Part shown: one piece after another, positions 8,184 through 15,268 of the stretch
Layout: each line of letters begins with the position of its first letter
Position numbering within the stretch: the stretch's first letter is position 1
Assembly (NCBI GenBank): GCA_003225465.1
Contig: QIAH01000396.1
Coordinates: forward strand, 1 to 32,841
Source: Acidobacteriota bacterium
Lineage (GTDB): Bacteria; Acidobacteriota; Terriglobia; Terriglobales; Acidobacteriaceae
Length of the DNA: 32,841 nt
Direction: 5' to 3'
Notes under the pieces: generated by a model
What the model was told of the DNA's origin: nothing
The model's input: the letters and a program-made list of their open reading frames with translations, nothing else
Database searches by the model: none
Made by a program: the position numbers and the translations under genes

Positions 8184-8218
8184 TAGAGCCTGGAGCCTGC
8201 TTGCTAGAGCCTGCTCTC
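8184..8218. repeat. Heptad array flush with a stop codon (TAGAGCC type)
   Basis: Five words: TAGAGCC, TGGAGCC, TGCTTGC, TAGAGCC, TGCTCTC. The last word ends at 8218 and the stop codon of the next gene (minus strand) occupies 8219-8221, leaving no gap. Inverted relative to 7865-7996. Confidence 0.88.
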
Positions 8219-9181
8219 CTACTCCACTAAATTCCCGAACGTCGGCACATCCTGCTGCACCAGAAACATCAACCGCTGCGCGCGCGCCGCCCAGTCCGAC
8301 TGCGGATACTGCTGCACAATTTTCTGCGTGAGCGCGATGGCCCTCGCCTTAGCCTCATCGGCTTTCTTCCGCTGCTCATCAGTCTTGTAGATATCGACCA
8401 GCGCCGCGCGCCGCTTGGCCGCCAGATACAGAGCCTCCGGAGCCGCAGGCGAGCCCGGCCGATCCGCGGCGTATTTCTCGTAATGGTCGGCTTCTTTCTC
8501 TGGACACTTCGATGTGCCCTGCCAGTCTCCGCACAACTTGTTCTCGATCAGGTGGAAGGCCGCCAGGTCTGCCCACTTGGTCCCGGGAAATTTCTTCATC
8601 ACCTCATGCATCCAGTCTTCATTCATGCCTTCGCGCAGCATGGGGTCGCGCTCTTTGGCCGAAGGCCGCGACATGACATCGGCACGATCAATCTGCCAGC
8701 GGATATCGGCCGCCCGGTAGAGTGATTCACCCGCCAAAGGTGAATTCGGAAACAGGTCGTACACGCGATAGTAGAGCCGCAATGCATCCTTATCCGCGCC
8801 CCGGCGTCCATGCCGGCGGCTGGCCTCATCTTCCGAATCGGCCGCTTCGCCAAACACAATCTTGTCTCCATCCGGATTCGTGCTGCGCACGAAGCCCTTG
8901 TCGAGAATCCAGCCACTCACCGTTTTTTCCTCGCTCAGAAACGCTTCCACGTGCGCCCACCCGTTGCTGGAATTCTCGATCACGACCAACTCGCGCCCAC
9001 GTTCGACCTCAGCCAGCTTGGTGGAGTTTTTGTCGGGAGAAAGATAGATATCGGCAACCCGGATCAGCGTACCGTGCTCGCCCGCAGCCTGAACTGGCCC
9101 GGGGTGCACGTGCAAAAACAACATGAATAGAAACAAGAGAAGAACAATCGTAGAAATCCGCACACTGGCGGAAACCGGCAT
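8219..9181 (-). CDS. Secreted SH3b domain and TPR-like protein
   Basis: A predicted periplasmic protein of 320 aa. Residues 1-33 are a long signal peptide or anchor (LLLFLFMLFL core, then VQAAG). An SH3b-like domain follows (about 38-100: TLIRVADIYLSPD, then GRELVVIENSSNGWAHVEA and GWILDKGFV), the kind that binds cell wall or peptides. An acidic linker leads to a helical repeat region (about 125-310) with YfiO/BamD-style TPR signatures such as YYRVYDLFPNSPLAGESLY and KIVQQYPQSDWAARA. A role in envelope assembly is plausible but not shown. GAGG lies about 9 nt before the ATG. It is flanked on both sides by heptad arrays. Confidence 0.75.
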   Translation of the reverse strand: MPVSASVRISTIVLLLFLFMLFLHVHPGPVQAAGEHGTLIRVADIYLSPDKNSTKLAEVERGRELVVIENSSNGWAHVEAFLSEEKTVSGWILDKGFVRSTNPDGDKIVFGEAADSEDEASRRHGRRGADKDALRLYYRVYDLFPNSPLAGESLYRAADIRWQIDRADVMSRPSAKERDPMLREGMNEDWMHEVMKKFPGTKWADLAAFHLIENKLCGDWQGTSKCPEKEADHYEKYAADRPGSPAAPEALYLAAKRRAALVDIYKTDEQRKKADEAKARAIALTQKIVQQYPQSDWAARAQRLMFLVQQDVPTFGNLVE

Positions 9182-9280
9182 GGGCGCAACCTCAAATTGG
9201 ATGAAATCGGAGCGGAAACTAGATTTTACACCGCCATTGAATGAGGGTACGAAAACCGCGCAGCAGAACTGGACGCGTAG

Positions 9281-9346
9281 GCCCAGACGCCTCGTCTGGG
9301 CGGCCGGGCGTCAGCCCGGTTGGTTCTTGCTTGCGGCGCCGCAAGC
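9281..9346. repeat. Cluster of three perfect hairpins or palindromes
   Basis: GCCCAGACG/CGTCTGGGC (9 bp, 3-nt loop, 9281-9301), CCGGGC/GCCCGG (6 bp, 4-nt loop, 9304-9319) and an 18-bp perfect palindrome with half-site GCTTGCGGC (9329-9346). The first is related to the twin-hairpin element at 21168 and 27722. Confidence 0.75.
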
Positions 9347-9411
9347 CATCATGCGTTTTCTGCCCTGCTCGCAAGCTTCGCGATTAGCCATTGCCTGGCG
9401 AGAATCCCCGA

Positions 9412-9452
9412 AGCGGAGCTTCGCTCCGCTGGGCAGACGGGACGTCCGGCCC
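9412..9452. repeat. REP-like twin hairpin, copy 1 (right arm degenerate)
   Basis: AGCGGAGC-TTC-GCTCCGCT (8-bp stem, 3-nt loop) followed by a degenerate GGGCAGACG hairpin (9431-9452). Same order and spacing as at 27705-27743. Confidence 0.72.
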
Positions 9453-9453
9453 T

Positions 9454-9502
9454 TAGAGCCTGGTTGCTAGAGCCTGTTTGCTAGAGCCTAGAGCCTGATT
9501 GC
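9454..9502. repeat. Heptad array flush with the ilvA-like stop codon
   Basis: Seven exact 7-nt words: TAGAGCC, TGGTTGC, TAGAGCC, TGTTTGC, TAGAGCC, TAGAGCC, TGATTGC. The stop codon of the following gene (minus strand) is 9503-9505, immediately after the last word. Confidence 0.92.
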
Positions 9503-10450
9503 TTACGCCCGCAACGTGTTCCAGGATTTGTCCCGCATCTCGGCCAACATCGCCGGCTCGATATTTCCGCCGCTGATCACGGCGACGTGAATCGTCCGAG
9601 CAGGCAATTCCTTTCCGTGAAACAAAAATCCGGCCACTGCCACCGCGCCGCTGGGTTCGGCGATCGTCTTGGGATTGGCCGCCAAACGCCGCATCGCTTC
9701 CCGGATCTCCTCCTCCGACACGGTCACAATGTCATCCACGAAATTCCGAATGTGCTCGAAATTGATGGGCCCGATGCTCTGCGTGCGCAGACCGTCTGCC
9801 ATCGTCTGCGTCACTTCCTCGGCGGGAAGATTTACGATTTGTCCGGCGCGAAAGCTGGCCTGCGCGTCCGCCGCCAGCGCCGGCTCGACTCCGATCACCG
9901 TCACCGAAGGTCTGCTGAGCTTCACCGCGGCTGCAACGCCGCTGATCATCCCCCCTCCACCCACGGGAACGAGCACAGTCTCCACCCCAGGCACGTCCTC
10001 CAGAATCTCCAATCCCATCGTGCCCTGTCCCGCGATGATTTTCTCGTCGTTGTACGGAGGAACGATCATGTATCCATGCTGGGCCGCCAATTCTTCCGCC
10101 TTCCGTTGCCGTTCGGTGCTCCCTGGACCGACTTTCACGATCTCCGCGCCCAAGCCCGCGGTGGCCTCAAGTTTGATCGCGGGAGCATTCTCTGGCATGA
10201 CGATGACCGCTTTGGTATGCAGCGCGCGGGCGGCATAAGCTACGCCCTGCGCGTGGTTCCCGCTGGAATACGCAATCACTCCCCGCGCCCGCTCTTCCGC
10301 CGAGAGAGAAGCAATTTTGTTGTACGCGCCCCGCAGCTTGAACGCGCCGATGGGCTGGAGGTTTTCGAGCTTTAAGAAAAGGCGCCGACCGTCGTTCGAC
10401 CCCACTCCGTCTGCCGCGATCACCGGTGTCCGCACCGTAACGCCACGCAA
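9503..10450 (-). CDS. ilvA: Threonine/serine dehydratase, PLP-dependent
   Basis: A fold-type II PLP enzyme that deaminates threonine to 2-oxobutanoate (or serine to pyruvate). The catalytic lysine is in GAFKLRGA (K38 here). The substrate loop SSGNHAQG and the phosphate-binding loop GGGGMISG are present, as is the C-terminal ISGGN. There is no C-terminal ACT-like regulatory domain, so it is closer to the catabolic TdcB or serine racemase type than to classical feedback-inhibited IlvA; the symbol is approximate. The TTG at 10450 is the first conventional start but cuts off the usual N-terminal helix. In frame upstream is VTLEDIQQAQARLRG, preceded by ATC at 10489-10487 and AGGAG 8 nt before that. 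The natural start is probably that ATC (328 aa). An in-frame stop lies at 10517-10519. Confidence 0.9.
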   Translation of the reverse strand: MRGVTVRTPVIAADGVGSNDGRRLFLKLENLQPIGAFKLRGAYNKIASLSAEERARGVIAYSSGNHAQGVAYAARALHTKAVIVMPENAPAIKLEATAGLGAEIVKVGPGSTERQRKAEELAAQHGYMIVPPYNDEKIIAGQGTMGLEILEDVPGVETVLVPVGGGGMISGVAAAVKLSRPSVTVIGVEPALAADAQASFRAGQIVNLPAEEVTQTMADGLRTQSIGPINFEHIRNFVDDIVTVSEEEIREAMRRLAANPKTIAEPSGAVAVAGFLFHGKELPARTIHVAVISGGNIEPAMLAEMRDKSWNTLRA

Positions 10451-10505
10451 ACGAGCCTGCGCTTGTTGAATATCTTCCAGAGTGACGATGGCAGATGCTC
10501 CTGAT

Positions 10506-10596
10506 TGAGCTACGAGCTACGAGCTGCGAGCTGCGAGCTATGAGCTATGAGCTCCGAGCGACGAGCTCCAGTTTCGAGTTTCAAGGTTCGAGTAAG
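10506..10596. repeat. Heptad array, 13 words (TGAGCTA/CGAGCTA to GAGTTTC)
   Basis: Thirteen contiguous 7-nt words. The first nine vary on CGAGCTA (often in identical pairs), and the last four drift to CAGTTTC, GAGTTTC, AAGGTTC and GAGTAAG while keeping register. It starts 4 nt from the AGGAG of the ilvA-like gene, so it would lie in that gene's 5' leader. Inverted partner at 10667-10715. Confidence 0.9.
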
Positions 10597-10666
10597 AAAG
10601 TAGCATCCACATCTCGCCTTCGATCCTCATTCTAAGAACAAAAGCTACGGCCTCCGATGCTATCTC

Positions 10667-10715
10667 GTAGCTCGTAGCTCGAAGCTCGAAGCTCGTAGCT
10701 CGCAGCTCAAAGCTA
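10667..10715. repeat. Heptad array overlapping the rnj stop codon
   Basis: Seven words: GTAGCTC twice, GAAGCTC twice, GTAGCTC, GCAGCTC, AAAGCTA. The last word contains the RNase J stop codon (10713-10715). It is the inverted partner of 10506-10596. Inside the 70-nt spacer a further inverted pair TAGCATC (10601) and GATGCTA (10656) extends the symmetry. Confidence 0.92.
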
Positions 10716-12377
10716 AATCTCCAGAATCACCGGCATAATCAGCGGCCGTTTCTGGGTCTGCTTATTGATGAAGCGCTTCAAATCGGCGCGGATTTTTTCC
10801 TTGATCACGCCATAATCCGCCTTTTCTTCCTCGCTCGAGGCGTCGAGCGTCTGGATCACGATCTGCTTCGCCTCTTCCATCAGTCCGTCTTCGCCGGGAT
10901 TGAACCCGCGCGTCACGATTTCCGGCGACGTTTCCACCACGCCCGTCAGCTTGTTGATCGCGATGATGGGCAGCACAATCCCGTCCTCGCTGATGTGTCG
11001 CCGATCTTTAATGATCAGGTCCTCGACCACGTCGGTGCGCGAGCCGGAATCAATGCACACCCGGCCCACATTAACGCGGCCCACTTTCCGCGCTCCGAGT
11101 TCGTCGAATTCCAGAATGTCGCCGCTTTCGATCAGCATGACCTGGCCCACCGAGCCGTGCATCGAAGCAGCCATCTCCGCATGCAGCTTGAGCTGCCGGT
11201 ATTCCCCGTGCACCGGAATGAAGTAGCGCGGCTTCACCAGGTTGATGATGAGCTTTAACTCTTCCTGGCTGGCGTGTCCGCTCACGTGCACTGGCGGCGA
11301 CGACCCATCTTCGTAAATCACGTGTGCCTCGCGCCGGAACAGGTGATCGATCATCCGGTAAATCGCCTTTTCGTTCCCAGGGATAATGCGCGACGACAGG
11401 ACGACCGTGTCGCCCTTCTCAATTTTCGCGTGCTTATGATTGTCAACCGCCGACCGCGACAACGCTGACATAGGCTCGCCCTGCGTCCCGCTGATCAGCA
11501 CGCACACCTTCTGCGGCGGAAAGTTCTTCATTTCTCCCGGATGGATCAGGAGCCCCTCGGGAATCTCGATATAGCCCAGGTCCTCGGCAATTTCGGCCGA
11601 GTTGTTCATGGAGCGCCCGATGAAGGCAATCTTGCGTCCATGTTCGAACGCTAGATCGACCGTGAGCTTGATGCGATGAATCGAAGACGAAAAACACGAA
11701 ATAAACAGCCGCCGCTCGGTGCGCGCAAACACTTCATCGAACTTGCGCCGCACCGCCCGCTCGCTGGGTGTGTATCCCTTGCGCTCGACGTTGGTGGAAT
11801 CCTGCAGCAACGCCAGCACACCTTCCTTGCCGTATTCCGCAAAGGCATGCAAGTCAAACAGGCGGTTGTCGGTGGGCGTCGGATCGACTTTGAAATCGCC
11901 CGTGTGCACCACCACGCCCAAAGGCGTATGAATCGCCAGCGCCACGCAATCCACCAGGCTATGCGTTACCTGGATGGGATGAATCGTGAACGGCCCAATC
12001 TTGATGCGCTCTGCGGGCCGAATCTCCCGCAGATCAGCCTCGTCGAGCAGGCCGTGCTCATCCAGTTTGTCCTCCACGTAGGCGAGCGTGAACTCCGTGC
12101 CCCATACCGGGACATTCAGTTCCGACAAAATCCAGGGCAGGGCGCCAATGTGGTCCTCGTGCCCATGTGTCAGCACAATCCCGCGCACGCGTTGGCGGTT
12201 TTCAATGAGATAAGAAATATCGGGAACAACAATATCGACACCCAGCAGTTCGGCCTCGGGAAACATCAGGCCGGCATCGATAACGATAATGTCATCGCCC
12301 CAGCGCAGGGCCATGCAGTTCATGCCGAACTCGCCCAGCCCGCCCAGGGGCACAATTTGCAATTTTCCGGATGGCAT
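10713..12377 (-). CDS. rnj: Ribonuclease J
   Basis: A metallo-beta-lactamase/beta-CASP RNase with 5'-to-3' exonuclease and endonuclease activity in mRNA decay and rRNA processing. At 554 aa it has the usual length. The metal site THGHEDHIG (residues 70-78) is intact, the beta-CASP region follows (FIGRSMNNSAEIAEDLGYI), and GHASQEEL with the C-terminal domain is also present. The ATG at 12377 gives the expected short N-terminus before LGGLGEFGMN. The region divergent to ecsC (12378-12696) must hold its promoter. A structured 3' region built of inverted heptads follows the stop at once, of interest because RNase J acts on structured RNA ends. Confidence 0.96.
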   Translation of the reverse strand: MPSGKLQIVPLGGLGEFGMNCMALRWGDDIIVIDAGLMFPEAELLGVDIVVPDISYLIENRQRVRGIVLTHGHEDHIGALPWILSELNVPVWGTEFTLAYVEDKLDEHGLLDEADLREIRPAERIKIGPFTIHPIQVTHSLVDCVALAIHTPLGVVVHTGDFKVDPTPTDNRLFDLHAFAEYGKEGVLALLQDSTNVERKGYTPSERAVRRKFDEVFARTERRLFISCFSSSIHRIKLTVDLAFEHGRKIAFIGRSMNNSAEIAEDLGYIEIPEGLLIHPGEMKNFPPQKVCVLISGTQGEPMSALSRSAVDNHKHAKIEKGDTVVLSSRIIPGNEKAIYRMIDHLFRREAHVIYEDGSSPPVHVSGHASQEELKLIINLVKPRYFIPVHGEYRQLKLHAEMAASMHGSVGQVMLIESGDILEFDELGARKVGRVNVGRVCIDSGSRTDVVEDLIIKDRRHISEDGIVLPIIAINKLTGVVETSPEIVTRGFNPGEDGLMEEAKQIVIQTLDASSEEEKADYGVIKEKIRADLKRFINKQTQKRPLIMPVILEI

Positions 12378-12696
12378 CGAAGTACTGATGCTAGCACAGG
12401 CTCGAAGCGAACTCGGCCTTCGTTCGTGGTTCGCCGAGGCTCAGAAAGGTAATGTTGTGCTCGAGAAACACCGTGACCCAATACCTCATCGAAGTTAGTG
12501 TCATGCTGAGCGAAGTAAGGCGCCAGCCCGACGAAGTCGAAAGCCTGCCCTGAGCGAAGCCGAAGGGGACCCCGTGTAAGGTGGCAATTTCGACCCGGTG
12601 TCGGTACATTTTCAACACTGCCGAGCTTGATGAATCATCGAGGTAATCGTCCCAAACTTTCCCCCCTGTCCCTCCCCTGATAGCATCCAATCAACG
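12378..12696. other. Divergent spacer rnj / ecsC with dispersed repeat
   Basis: No gene is supported. The minus-strand frame across this spacer translates repeat sequence. The middle is a dispersed repeat (12499-12573). Promoters for both flanking genes should be here, but no box pair stands out. Confidence 0.55.
12499..12573. repeat. Dispersed repeat of the CTGAGCGAAG...GAAGGGG type
   Basis: Two related halves: TGTCATGCTGAGCGAAG with GACGAAGTCGAAAGC, then CCCTGAGCGAAG with CCGAAGGGGACCCC. This CTGAGC/GTCGAAGG style repeat is common in intergenic DNA of several GC-rich phyla (from memory). Single copy in this window. Confidence 0.65.
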
Positions 12697-13401
12697 ATGC
12701 CCGAGAACTCCCACAAATCCTGGCTCCGCACTCGCATTGAGCAAGGCCTCGTCCACGGGTTCACGCATGCCTACGATACGGTGAAGGTCGATCCCCACAA
12801 ATTTCTGATCCAGGTGCGCGCCGCGTATGACCTTCCAGTAACCAACTTCCAAGGCATGCACAATGTCGAACTAACTCACCTCGACGAGGTCGCGGCATCC
12901 ATCATTCGAAGCAGCATGAAAATGGCGGCGGTGCAAGGCGCTGGCTTTGGACTCGGCGGACTGCTGACCGTGATCCCTGACCTCGGCCTGCTCTCGGCTA
13001 TTACCGTGCGCACGATTCAGAAACTCAGCCTCGTTTACGGATTCGAATTCAACACCGAAGATGAAATGGCCGACCTCTGGGTCGCCGCCGCCAGCGCCGC
13101 CGGAGTCGACATCAGCCGCGAGCTTCTGGAGAAGGAAGTCATCAACCGCTTCATCCCGCGCGTGATTCAGCGGATTGCCGCGCAAGCCAGCGGGGAGGTC
13201 GTGGAGAAATGGGCTGGGCGCCTGATTCCGGTAGCGAGTTCACTGATAGGCGCGGGCTTGAACTATTACTTCGTCCGCACCTGGGGAAAACGAGCCGCAG
13301 CCCACTTCCGCGAGAGACATCTTCAAGTTCGGCAACGGAGTCTATTAGCGGACTCCTCTCCGCGAGCCGACATACTCCCCAGAGCACCTGCCCGTTCCTA
13401 G
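12697..13401 (+). CDS. EcsC family protein
   Basis: A 234-residue member of the EcsC family, named after the third gene of the Bacillus ecs locus; its biochemical role is not settled. A Gly-rich hydrophobic core typical of the family runs from about residue 80 to 110 (GAGFGLGGLLTVIPDLGLLSAIT), followed by a helical half with a second Gly-containing hydrophobic segment near 180-195 (LIPVASSLIGAGLNYYF). It has no signal peptide and may associate with the membrane. The tail after about 205 is basic and looks disordered. It stands alone between divergent rnj and the co-directional HAD gene, 90 bp upstream of the latter. Confidence 0.82.
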   Translation: MPENSHKSWLRTRIEQGLVHGFTHAYDTVKVDPHKFLIQVRAAYDLPVTNFQGMHNVELTHLDEVAASIIRSSMKMAAVQGAGFGLGGLLTVIPDLGLLSAITVRTIQKLSLVYGFEFNTEDEMADLWVAAASAAGVDISRELLEKEVINRFIPRVIQRIAAQASGEVVEKWAGRLIPVASSLIGAGLNYYFVRTWGKRAAAHFRERHLQVRQRSLLADSSPRADILPRAPARS

Positions 13402-13491
13402 TCGGTGGAGCGGCCCGCATGCCATTGCGATCACTTAACACCAGCTGAATTCTGCAAGCCTCGTTCCATCATGTAATCTGTAACAACACTC

Positions 13492-14148
13492 ATGCCTTCC
13501 TTCTCCTGCTCCGCCATCCTCTTCGACCTCGACGGCGTCTTGCTCGACTCGACCCGAGTCGTCGCGCAGCAATATACCCGCTGGGCCCTTGAGAACGGCC
13601 TCGACCCCGCCGAGGTCATGAAGGCCGCCCACGGCGTGCGGACCCTTGAAGTCGTGCAGCGCGTGGCGCCGCATCTTGATGCAGTCGCCGAAACCAGGAA
13701 GATCGAAGATCGCGAGGCCGTCGCCGACGGCATCGTGGCCATCCCGGGCGCGGTCGCGCTGCTCAACACGATTCCCCGAGGTCGCTGGTGCGTGGTTACG
13801 TCCGGCACGCGCTATCTCGCGACCACCCGCATGCGCAGATTCGGCATCCCGGTCCCCGAAATCCTGGTCACCGCCGACGACGTAAACCACGGCAAGCCTG
13901 ATCCCGAGCCTTATCGCAGAGGCGCCGAGCTATTGAAAGCGAATCCCACGGACTGCGTTGTTTTCGAAGACGCCCCCGCCGGAATCCGCTCCGCCCACGC
14001 TGCCGGAATGAAGGTCATCTCGATGCCGAGCACCTATCCCGCCCCCGAACTGCACGAAGCGGACGTAATCATCCCCAACCTGGCAAGCATCAAAGTCACT
14101 CCCGACGGCGCCGGTCCGCAAGGCAAATTGATTGTGTCTTGGCAGTAA
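13492..14148 (+). CDS. HAD-superfamily phosphatase (subfamily IA)
   Basis: A cytosolic haloacid dehalogenase-type phosphatase of 218 aa with a C1 cap. All four motifs are present: FDLDGVLLDST (nucleophile D12, acid D14), VVTSGT, the lysine in HGKPDPEPY, and VFEDAPAGIRSA. The HGKPDPEPY and EDAPAG wording resembles sugar-phosphate and glycerol-3-phosphate phosphatases (yeast DOG/GPP, bacterial YfbT-like) more than phosphoglycolate phosphatase, so a small phosphorylated sugar or polyol is the likely substrate. No clear Shine-Dalgarno precedes the ATG. It is convergent with dapD, with hairpin repeats in the 143-bp gap. Confidence 0.88.
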   Translation: MPSFSCSAILFDLDGVLLDSTRVVAQQYTRWALENGLDPAEVMKAAHGVRTLEVVQRVAPHLDAVAETRKIEDREAVADGIVAIPGAVALLNTIPRGRWCVVTSGTRYLATTRMRRFGIPVPEILVTADDVNHGKPDPEPYRRGAELLKANPTDCVVFEDAPAGIRSAHAAGMKVISMPSTYPAPELHEADVIIPNLASIKVTPDGAGPQGKLIVSWQ

Positions 14149-14165
14149 TTGGCGAGCTTTGAAAG

Positions 14166-14219
14166 GGCGCGGCTTCAGCCGCGCCGTGAGAGCCACAAAC
14201 CCAACGCGGCTTTAGCCGC
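14166..14219. repeat. Pair of GGCTTCAGCC-type hairpins between convergent genes
   Basis: GGCGCGGC-TTCA-GCCGCGCC (8-bp stem, 14166-14185) and GCGGC-TTTA-GCCGC (5-bp stem, 14206-14219). No T-runs. They may work as bidirectional 3' end structures for the HAD gene and dapD. Confidence 0.72.
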
Positions 14220-14265
14220 CGAGGTCGACCGCCGAACTCACTCGGAACCCGAATTCCAGGTTTCT

Positions 14266-14299
14266 ACCGTCGTCCTACCGCAACCGTCGTCCTACCGCA
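14266..14299. repeat. 17-nt tandem duplication spanning the dapD stop codon
   Basis: Two exact copies of ACCGTCGTCCTACCGCA (14266-14282 and 14283-14299). The second contains the dapD stop (14292-14294) and its last codons; the first repeats them downstream. Confidence 0.9.
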
Positions 14300-15113
14300 A
14301 CCACTCCTCCAATTCGATCCCGCGATCCGTCTTCTCGTCGCGATACTTCACGATGACCGGCGTGTACAACGACAAATTCCAGTCCGGCCCTTTTTTGACC
14401 GCACGCGATCCCGGCACCACCACCGCATTCTCCGGCACTTCCAGCGGCTTCTCGCCTGAGGCCCGATACACTTCTCCGCGCACGAGGTCATAAAGTGGAG
14501 TTGACCGCGTCAGGATCGTCCCTGCTCCAAGCACCGCCCGCGCTCGCACCAGCGTGCCCTCGTAAACCCCGCAATTTCCGCCCACCAGCACGTCGTCTTC
14601 GATGATCACCGGCGCCGCATTCACCGGCTCGAGCACGCCGCCAATCTGCGCCGCCGCGCTCAGGTGCACGCGCTTCCCGATTTGCGCGCACGATCCGACC
14701 AGAGCGTGCGAGTCCACCATCGTGCCCTCATCCACGTAGGCGCCGGCGTTGATGAACATGGGCGGCATACAAATGACGGACGGCGCCACATACGATCCCT
14801 CGCGCACTGACGAGCCGCCCGGAACGACCCGTACGCGATCCGCAACCGAAAAGCGCCGGGGAGGGAAGGTGTCCTTGTCCACAAATGACAAGCCGTTGCC
14901 CATCTCCGCCAGTTCGCCCAGCCGAAATCCCAGAAGAATGCCCTGCTTCACCCACGCATTGACCACCCATCGCCCATCTTTTTTCTCAGCCGCGCGAACC
15001 TTGCCCTGCGTCAGTGCGCCGCGAAATTCCAGAAACGTCTGCCGGGCCTCGGGATTGCGCTCCACTTCCCCCGATGAAGCAAGCCGCTCGATTGAAGCTT
15101 TCAGGGATTTCAT
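14292..15113 (-). CDS. dapD: 2,3,4,5-tetrahydropyridine-2,6-dicarboxylate N-succinyltransferase
   Basis: Transfers succinyl from succinyl-CoA to tetrahydrodipicolinate, committing the pathway to the succinylase branch of lysine/meso-DAP synthesis. At 273 aa it is the usual length of the Gram-negative form. The N-terminal helical domain is followed by left-handed beta-helix hexapeptide repeats (from about 105 to 225, with [40 protein letters not shown] and [12 protein letters not shown]). The presence of dapD predicts that dapC/argD and dapE lie elsewhere. It is last in the asd-lysC-dapB-dapA-dapD series. Its C-terminal codons and stop are tandemly duplicated just downstream, without changing the frame. 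Confidence 0.95.
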   Translation of the reverse strand: MKSLKASIERLASSGEVERNPEARQTFLEFRGALTQGKVRAAEKKDGRWVVNAWVKQGILLGFRLGELAEMGNGLSFVDKDTFPPRRFSVADRVRVVPGGSSVREGSYVAPSVICMPPMFINAGAYVDEGTMVDSHALVGSCAQIGKRVHLSAAAQIGGVLEPVNAAPVIIEDDVLVGGNCGVYEGTLVRARAVLGAGTILTRSTPLYDLVRGEVYRASGEKPLEVPENAVVVPGSRAVKKGPDWNLSLYTPVIVKYRDEKTDRGIELEEWLR

Positions 15114-15220
15114 GCGCGAGCAGTATACCCGCCGGGTTCGAATCAGGTAAGTTCGTGGAAAACAGGGAAAAGTAATCGACCGGATTTCACAAAAGGCAGA
15201 GGGGTTGAATAAAGCATAAG

Positions 15221-15255
15221 AACTGAAAGCTAACAGCTAACAGGAAGCTGACGAC
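15221..15255. repeat. Heptad array (AGCTAAC type) near the dapA stop
   Basis: AACTGAA, AGCTAAC twice, AGGAAGC, TGACGAC. It ends 13 nt from the dapA stop codon (15269-15271). The words relate to those at 27566-27600 in reverse complement (GCTGTTA). Confidence 0.7.
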
Positions 15256-15268
15256 CGGCGACTCTTCC

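Larger units (their letters stand above)
9182..9453. other. Spacer between ilvA-like gene and the SH3b gene; hairpin-rich
   Basis: No gene is supported. From left to right it holds about 100 bp of unique sequence (promoter region of the SH3b gene, no clear boxes), a hairpin cluster (9281-9346) and a REP-like twin hairpin (9412-9452). The heptad array follows at 9454. Confidence 0.6.

Noticed and set aside
9123-9470. 115-codon plus-strand frame over the SH3b gene start and hairpin cluster
   Set aside because: Runs through palindromic repeats and antisense to a signal peptide; not protein-like.
12391-12690. 99-codon minus-strand frame in the rnj/ecsC spacer
   Set aside because: Consists largely of a dispersed repeat; no ribosome site and no protein-like pattern.
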